A stretch of DNA of 43,702 nt, from positions 1 to 43,702 of the forward strand of contig CAMEJG010000014.1 in assembly GCA_945919465.1 (NCBI GenBank), read 5' to 3'. The notes below the pieces were generated by a model. That model ran no database searches and was not told the DNA's origin. It saw nothing but the letters and a program-made list of their open reading frames with translations. Below, one piece after another: positions 39,161-43,702 of the stretch. The stretch's first letter is position 1. The number at the start of each line of letters is the position of its first letter. A program made the position numbers and the translations under genes. Origin of the DNA: an uncultured Anaeroplasma sp. GTDB lineage: Bacteria; Bacillota_I; Bacilli_A; Acholeplasmatales; Anaeroplasmataceae.

Positions 39161-39865
39161 CTATTTAATTAAATCTTTTATAACCTCAGATGCAATTAAT
39201 AACCCTAGTGATGCAGGTACAAAAGCATTACTTCCAGGAATACTTCTTTTAATAGATTCATCAAAATTATTTTCTATTTTCAAAGGAATTTCCTCTGAAT
39301 ACCCAACCTTAAGCTTTTTTATTCCTCTTTTTTTAAGCTCATATCTCATTACACGAGCTAAAGGATCAACACTAGTTTTATAAATATCCTTTATCATAAA
39401 ACCCTGAGGATTAAGCTTATTACCTGCTCCCATAGAAGAAATAATAGGGGTATTAGTTGAATTTGCTTTAACAACAAGTGCTATTTTAGCACTAACTGTG
39501 TCTACCGCATCAATAACATAATCATATAATGAAAAATCAAATTCATCTTGATTTTCAGGAAGAAAAAAACATTTATAAGCATTAACCCTACAATTAGGAT
39601 TAATAGCTATAATTCTTTTTTTCATCACATCTACCTTATATTCTCCAATAGAATCCATTGTGGCAATAATTTGTCTATTAATATTAGTAATACTTACTGT
39701 ATCATTATCAACAATATCAATACTACCAACACCACATCTAGCTAATGCCTCAACAACATAACCTCCAACACCACCAACACCAAATACAATTACTTTAGAA
39801 TTGTATATTTTTTTCATTGAGTTTTTACCTAATAACATTTCTGTTCTTGAAAATTGATTTTCCAT
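39161..39865 (-). CDS. tcdA: tRNA threonylcarbamoyladenosine dehydratase
   Basis: E1-like ATP-dependent enzyme that cyclises the t6A base of tRNAs to ct6A. It has the adenylate-binding GVGGVGGYVVEALARCGVG (29-47), DNDTVSITNINRQ near 53-65, YDYVIDAVDTVSAK near 115, and SSMGAGNKLNP near 143. The length, 234 aa, is close to the family norm of about 250. The ThiF/MoeB families share the fold, but no thiS/moaD neighbours are present and the SSMGAGNKLNP segment is that of TcdA. It lies 9 bases after the antiporter gene, so the fluoride-responsive promoter may also drive it. Confidence 0.92.
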   Translation of the reverse strand: MENQFSRTEMLLGKNSMKKIYNSKVIVFGVGGVGGYVVEALARCGVGSIDIVDNDTVSITNINRQIIATMDSIGEYKVDVMKKRIIAINPNCRVNAYKCFFLPENQDEFDFSLYDYVIDAVDTVSAKIALVVKANSTNTPIISSMGAGNKLNPQGFMIKDIYKTSVDPLARVMRYELKKRGIKKLKVGYSEEIPLKIENNFDESIKRSIPGSNAFVPASLGLLIASEVIKDLIK

Positions 39866-39874
39866 AAAATCTCC

Positions 39875-41071
39875 TTATTCTAATTCAATATTATCATAGC
39901 TTAAAAGCTTTTTATATGTATTATCCATTAAAATAGCACCAAGTGGTGCAGTAATTAAAATTACAATAATTGCTGCAGTTAAAATTACTTCTCCACAAGC
40001 TAAACCCTCAGCTAAAGCAATACCACCGATAGAAGCTTGAACTGTAGCCTTAGGCAAATAAGAAATAATAATAAAAATTTTTTCTTTTAAATTATAATTT
40101 GTAAATATTAAAGATATTAATACACCAATAGTTCTAAATAATAATGAAATAACAACTAATCCAATAATAATTAGACCTGTTGATGATATTGCATAGCTAA
40201 TATTAATTGAAGCACCAACAAGCACAAATAATAAGATTTCAAAACCCTGCCATAAGCTATTATAGGAGCTTTGAATTTTTTTAGCATCATTTTTATTTTT
40301 TAGAGAAATAATAAGTGCCATTACTATTATACCTAATAATGATGAAATTGCAAAATATGGCTTAACAAATTCTTCTAATGCAATAGATCCAAATGATAAT
40401 GCTAATAATACTATTACTTGAATAATTGTATTAATTTTGAACTTCTTCATTACAAATGAAACACTAAAGCCTAATAATATTCCTAATACTATTCCACTTA
40501 AAATACTAATTGGAATATTAATAATACTTAAAGCATTAAAGCTATTAGTAGTTACTAAATTCTTAAATGAATAAAATAATACAATAACAAAAATATCATC
40601 ACAAGAAGCCCCAGCTAAAATTAATTCAGGTACTCTTTTATTTTTACCATAATTAGTTTCTATTAGCTTAATCATTCTAGGAGCTACAACTGCAGGACTC
40701 ACTGCAGCAAGTACACTTCCTAATAACAAAGCCTCTAATATTGAAATACCTAATAATATTGGTCCAAATATTGCAATTCCTATTATTTCAAATAATGCTG
40801 GTAAAAAACATATTAATATTGCAGGTCGTCCAATTTCTTTTAATCCCTTTAGGTCTAAAGATAAACCTGACCTAGTTAATATGATAACTAAAGCTATTTG
40901 TCTTAAATATGAAGATATTTTTAATAATCCTTCATCAATAATATTAAATAAAGAAGGACTCATTAAAATACCTAAAATTAGGTACCAAATTATTTTTGGT
41001 ATTCTTATTTTTTCTAAAAGAATTCCACCAATTATTCCCACAAAAAATATAATAAATAAGCTTAAAAACAT
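39875..41071 (-). CDS. Cation/proton antiporter, CPA family, fluoride-responsive
   Basis: Integral membrane protein, 398 aa with about 12 hydrophobic helices, of the Na+/H+ exchanger superfamily. The typical opening helix is FLSLFIIFFVGIIGGILLEK and the ion-binding region is LAGASCDDIFVIVLFYS near residue 155, carrying the Asp-Asp pair used by electrogenic exchangers. SVLAAVSPAVVAPRMI near 125 is also family-typical. I chose the ATG at 41071 because AAAGGAG is just upstream; the longer frame begins inside the riboswitch terminator. A fluoride riboswitch precedes it, so its job is probably to help cells survive fluoride stress, either by direct anion or proton movement or by restoring ion balance. 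Confidence 0.88.
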   Translation of the reverse strand: MFLSLFIIFFVGIIGGILLEKIRIPKIIWYLILGILMSPSLFNIIDEGLLKISSYLRQIALVIILTRSGLSLDLKGLKEIGRPAILICFLPALFEIIGIAIFGPILLGISILEALLLGSVLAAVSPAVVAPRMIKLIETNYGKNKRVPELILAGASCDDIFVIVLFYSFKNLVTTNSFNALSIINIPISILSGIVLGILLGFSVSFVMKKFKINTIIQVIVLLALSFGSIALEEFVKPYFAISSLLGIIVMALIISLKNKNDAKKIQSSYNSLWQGFEILLFVLVGASINISYAISSTGLIIIGLVVISLLFRTIGVLISLIFTNYNLKEKIFIIISYLPKATVQASIGGIALAEGLACGEVILTAAIIVILITAPLGAILMDNTYKKLLSYDNIELE

Positions 41072-41091
41072 ATTATTCTCCTTTCTTATAC

Positions 41092-41172
41092 AAAAAAAAG
41101 ACACCTATGGCATTACCATAGACGTCATTAGCTTCACGCGGTTTTCTTTCGAGGGGAGACATCATTCCCAAT
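41092..41172 (-). promoter_or_regulatory. Fluoride riboswitch (crcB motif) with overlapping terminator
   Basis: On the minus strand the aptamer reads GGGAATGATGTCTCCC, a short arm, AACCGC, then GAAGCTAATGACGTCTAT. This is the crcB-motif layout: GATG-containing P1/loop, AACCGC, and a GCTGATGAC-like 3' part forming the pseudoknot. The last part also begins an 11-bp hairpin, GACGTCTATGG with CCATAGGTGTC, followed by eight T. Ligand-stabilised aptamer would block the terminator, so fluoride should switch the gene on. The antiporter start lies 21 bases past the T-run. Confidence 0.85.
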
Positions 41173-41181
41173 TACATATAA

Positions 41182-41210
41182 ATTTTACCACTAGTATTAA
41201 CAATTATCAA
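41182..41210 (-). promoter_or_regulatory. Promoter of the riboswitch transcript
   Basis: TTGATA (41205-41210), 17 bases, TAAAAT (41182-41187) on the minus strand. The -35 box includes the stop codon of cca. The transcript would start just before the aptamer. Confidence 0.75.
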
Positions 41211-42559
41211 GAATTAGCTTTATTTTTATTTAAATATTTTATTAATGAATCCTTTTCATTAGCTACTTTATCATTAATTACAGCTTCTAATAAATAATTT
41301 AAGGTATTACCTATTTCCTTACCATTATAACCTAAATTAATTAAATCATAACCATTAATATTAAGATTCTTTAGATTAAAACAAGAATTATCTTTTATAT
41401 CATTAATTAGTTCATATCCCATTTTTCTTACAATAGTTAAATCTATAAGCTTAATATCTTTATTAGAATAATTATGATCAAGTCTATCTGCTTCTTTTAA
41501 ATTTAGTAAATAATCAAAAATATCCTTATATTCCTCACTATCAAATTCTTTAGCTATATTAAATAATAATTTCTTAATATTTCTCTTTTTTTCACTAAAA
41601 TTATAATCATGATATTTAATTAAAAATAATACTATTTTAATAGTTTTTTTGGAATATTTAAATCTCTCTAAAATATCCTTAGAAATTTTTTCTCCTTCAT
41701 AAGCATGTAAATAATAATGAGCTTGATTATTTTCATCAACCACTCTACTATTAGGTTTACCTATATCATGTAAAAATGCTGCTAATCTAACTTCTAAAAT
41801 ATTAGTAGTATTTTTTACTACATTAATAGTATGCTGATATAAATCATTAGGATGAAAAATATTATTTTGATTATAATTAAACATTATTTCTATCTCAGGA
41901 ATAATAACAGCTAAGATTTCTCTATATTCATCTATAGCCTCATAAAAATATTTACCTAATAATATTTTATTAAATTCTTCTCTTATTCTTTCAATAGAAA
42001 CTTTTAACAATAATCCCTTAAGCTCAAATAATGCCTCTTTAGTCTTTATATCAATAATATAACCATATTTAGAATAAAATCTTATAGCTCTTAATATTCT
42101 TAAGGGATCTTCTTTTAAATTGACTAAAGGATTAGCTGATCTAATTATTTTATTTTCTAAATCAAAAAGTGCAGTATCATTGAAATATAAATATTCTCCA
42201 TCATATGCTAGTGAATTTATTGTGAAATCTCTATGATATAAATCATGATATATATCATATTTTTCATCACTTAAAGATCTAAATTCAGTGATTTCTATTT
42301 TATTACCTTTATATATTATAGAAACAGTACCATGCTTAAGACCATTTTCATTAATAATATTATATTCATTAAATAATGACTTAATTTCATTAGTACTCAT
42401 TGAAGTACATAAATCATAATCAGAAGACTCTATTCCTAAAATAGAATCTCTAACAGATCCACCTACTAAATATATTTCTTGATTTTTATCTTTAAATAAC
42501 TTTATTATTTCTAAAATATAATCAGGGATAGTAATATTTCTTTTTATTCTATTATTCAT
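41207..42559 (-). CDS. cca: tRNA nucleotidyltransferase / poly(A) polymerase family (CCA-adding)
   Basis: Adds or repairs the CCA end of tRNAs. Motif A is EIYLVGGSVRDSILG with the catalytic SSDYDLC; motif B is RDFTINSLAYDG near 105, and the EDPLRILRAIRFYSKYG segment follows. An HD domain (AAFLHDIGKP near 260) lies in the second half. At 450 aa it is the class II bacterial length. The ATG at 42559 follows AGGG; the longest frame has seven extra residues with no such site. It follows the nucleotidyltransferase gene by 10 bases. The stop is TGA, showing TGA is a stop in this organism. Confidence 0.95.
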   Translation of the reverse strand: MNNRIKRNITIPDYILEIIKLFKDKNQEIYLVGGSVRDSILGIESSDYDLCTSMSTNEIKSLFNEYNIINENGLKHGTVSIIYKGNKIEITEFRSLSDEKYDIYHDLYHRDFTINSLAYDGEYLYFNDTALFDLENKIIRSANPLVNLKEDPLRILRAIRFYSKYGYIIDIKTKEALFELKGLLLKVSIERIREEFNKILLGKYFYEAIDEYREILAVIIPEIEIMFNYNQNNIFHPNDLYQHTINVVKNTTNILEVRLAAFLHDIGKPNSRVVDENNQAHYYLHAYEGEKISKDILERFKYSKKTIKIVLFLIKYHDYNFSEKKRNIKKLLFNIAKEFDSEEYKDIFDYLLNLKEADRLDHNYSNKDIKLIDLTIVRKMGYELINDIKDNSCFNLKNLNINGYDLINLGYNGKEIGNTLNYLLEAVINDKVANEKDSLIKYLNKNKANS

Positions 42560-42569
42560 AAATATCCCT

Positions 42570-43583
42570 CTATTTAACAATATATTCTTTAAATATCTTT
42601 ATCATAAGTTCTTCTAATAATTCATTATTAACCATTTTAGGTAAACTAGATTTTTTATAAAGTTCTTCTGATTCTTTTTCAAGATTATTTAACATATCAT
42701 AAAATTCTTTTTTTACTCCACCATCTGCTTCACGAAAATAACCATTTCTAATACTCATAAGAAGATCATGTTCTTCTCTATAAGTATGTAAATTTCCATC
42801 TCTTAAAATTTCATTACACATTAAATATAATCTAATTAAATGCATCATATGCTTATTTAAATGAAGATCATCTTTTTTCTTATTTCTTTGACCTATTGTC
42901 GTGTTAAATGTTCTTAAAACATTAGTCATTTCCTCAATTGAACTTCTTAGATGAGATAAAGGATATCCCTTCAAATTAATATCAATTAACAATTCAGGCT
43001 TATTATTAAAACTTCCTACATAGGTCTTAATTGCATCTTCTGGCATATTAAATTTTCCAATAAAGGAAATATTAGCATTAATAACTGAACGATTAATATG
43101 CTTAAGCTTTTCTTCTTCTGTTAAAGCAACCTCATCCCTAACTAAAGCATTTTCTAATCTATTAAGTTGAGCATGTGCATATCCACCAAAGGTATAATAA
43201 GCTTTTTTTGTTAAAAATAACTTCCTATTATTTAATAATAGCTTGCCAACCTCAGAAACCCAAAAATAATGTTCAGGCTTACAAAATAACATTTCAATGA
43301 TATTAGGATTACATTCTCTAACAAGCTTAATAAACTTAGATAAAGAATAAATAGTAGTATCAGTTTCTGTATCAACAAATTGTTCAAAACTAGATGAAAT
43401 TCCTAAAATATTTTCCAGACTATCTAAGGCAACTCCTCTAATATCAATATCAGAAGAATCTATATTAGTACCATATGAATAGCTTCCTGCAACACATAAA
43501 AATACAATTCTATTTTTAAGATTTTTATTTGTTCTTAAAAAATCATATTCTTTTTTATTTAATACTTCATTAAAATCAATCAT
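42570..43583 (-). CDS. Nucleotidyltransferase of the RlaP family
   Basis: DNA polymerase beta superfamily nucleotidyltransferase of the type annotated as predicted nucleotidyltransferase or RNA-repair pathway DNA polymerase beta-like (RlaP). The catalytic signature is VAGSYSYGTNIDSSDIDIRG (residues 31-50), which keeps the G-S and D-x-D of the fold. EMLFCKPEHYFW near residue 100 and LNKHMMHLIRLYLMC near 240 are conserved in the family. The length is 337 aa. The substrate is unknown; RlaP members are linked to RNA repair or nucleotide addition. It is the upstream partner of cca, another nucleotidyltransferase, 10 bases apart. GGTGAG precedes the ATG. Confidence 0.88.
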   Translation of the reverse strand: MIDFNEVLNKKEYDFLRTNKNLKNRIVFLCVAGSYSYGTNIDSSDIDIRGVALDSLENILGISSSFEQFVDTETDTTIYSLSKFIKLVRECNPNIIEMLFCKPEHYFWVSEVGKLLLNNRKLFLTKKAYYTFGGYAHAQLNRLENALVRDEVALTEEEKLKHINRSVINANISFIGKFNMPEDAIKTYVGSFNNKPELLIDINLKGYPLSHLRSSIEEMTNVLRTFNTTIGQRNKKKDDLHLNKHMMHLIRLYLMCNEILRDGNLHTYREEHDLLMSIRNGYFREADGGVKKEFYDMLNNLEKESEELYKKSSLPKMVNNELLEELMIKIFKEYIVK

Positions 43584-43702
43584 TGTCTCACCTACAATTC
43601 TTATATGCTAAATAACATTTATTAGAAAATACAAAAATGAATATCCTATTATGTGTTAATCAGCATTTTATTTACTAATTATATTAATATAAATAATCAA
43701 AA
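43584..43702. other. Upstream region, no gene seen
   Basis: The last 119 bases hold the ribosome binding site of the RlaP gene and probably its promoter (a TATAAG box near 43603), but no -35 could be supported. No gene is visible. Confidence 0.4.

Noticed and set aside
41092-41172. Sodium, THF or manganese riboswitch upstream of the antiporter
   Set aside because: The order GGGAATGATG, AACCGC, GCTAATGAC matches the fluoride (crcB) motif and not the others.
40881-41297. Plus-strand frame of 138 codons across the antiporter start, riboswitch and cca end
   Set aside because: It runs antisense through two known genes and the fluoride riboswitch; composition is low-complexity.
1-43702. Mycoplasma-type code (TGA as Trp)
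   Set aside because: TGA is the stop of cca and of the DUF421 gene, and Trp codons in conserved motifs (for example thioredoxin WASWCGPC) are TGG.

Overview
This is a chromosomal window of a very AT-rich Gram-positive bacterium. By eye it is well below 30% G+C. The gene content and order are those of the Bacilli, most likely an uncultured host-associated lineage near the Erysipelotrichales, RF39 or Acholeplasmatales. That placement is inference. Stop codon TGA is used as a real stop (for example cca and the DUF421 gene) and Trp is TGG, so the code is standard bacterial and not the Mycoplasma code. Three blocks keep Bacillus subtilis-like order: apt-rel-dtd next to spoVB-yrbG-yrzE; spoVFA-like, RNase J and a SpoIIIE-like gene; and nusB-xseA-xseB-tlyA-recN. 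I see no tRNA, rRNA or CRISPR array.

Layout. 1-3660 is a scrap-yard of mobile DNA: two orphan genes, a rolling-circle Rep N-terminus fused to a serine-recombinase fragment, a large cruciform just upstream of it, and two small orphan genes bracketed by 35-bp direct repeats inside an IS3-family remnant. 3696-12838 (minus) is a long housekeeping operon: apt, rel, dtd, a 604-residue membrane orphan, rimO, a Cof-type phosphatase, trmL, trxA and an unusual trxB-like gene. 12933-16630 carries spoVB, yrbG (minus), yrzE and rarA. 16620-21015 (minus) carries a degenerate SpoIIIE/FtsK-like protein, RNase J and a dipicolinate-synthase-A-like protein. 21074-21400 is a free-standing CBM20-type starch-binding protein with its own promoter, operator-like palindrome and terminator.

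22113-24345 is the main accessory island, on the plus strand among minus-strand genes. A near-consensus promoter drives a TIR-GNAT fusion protein followed one base later by a tandem-GNAT protein. This pair is my best candidate for an undescribed system. A frameshifted small gene lies just upstream of it. 24542-30221 (minus) holds an alpha/beta hydrolase, a small membrane protein and recN-tlyA-xseB-xseA-nusB. 30430-30890 is a dead EamA transporter. 31001-34130 holds a 856-residue Sel1-repeat protein with a TIR-like N-terminus and a 60-bp tandem repeat, plus a Nudix hydrolase.

34253-43583 carries a MerR/GyrI-type regulator with a classic 19-bp-spacer promoter, a ComEC-like metallo-beta-lactamase lipoprotein, a flavin reductase-like protein, a metal permease with its Fur-family regulator and a perfect Fur-type palindrome, tcdA, a cation/proton antiporter behind a fluoride riboswitch, cca, and an RlaP-type nucleotidyltransferase. 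Functionally the window mixes stringent response and nucleotide salvage (rel, apt), translation quality control (rimO, trmL, dtd, cca, tcdA), redox (trx), DNA repair (recN, xseAB, rarA), metal and fluoride homeostasis, and remnants of sporulation genes.
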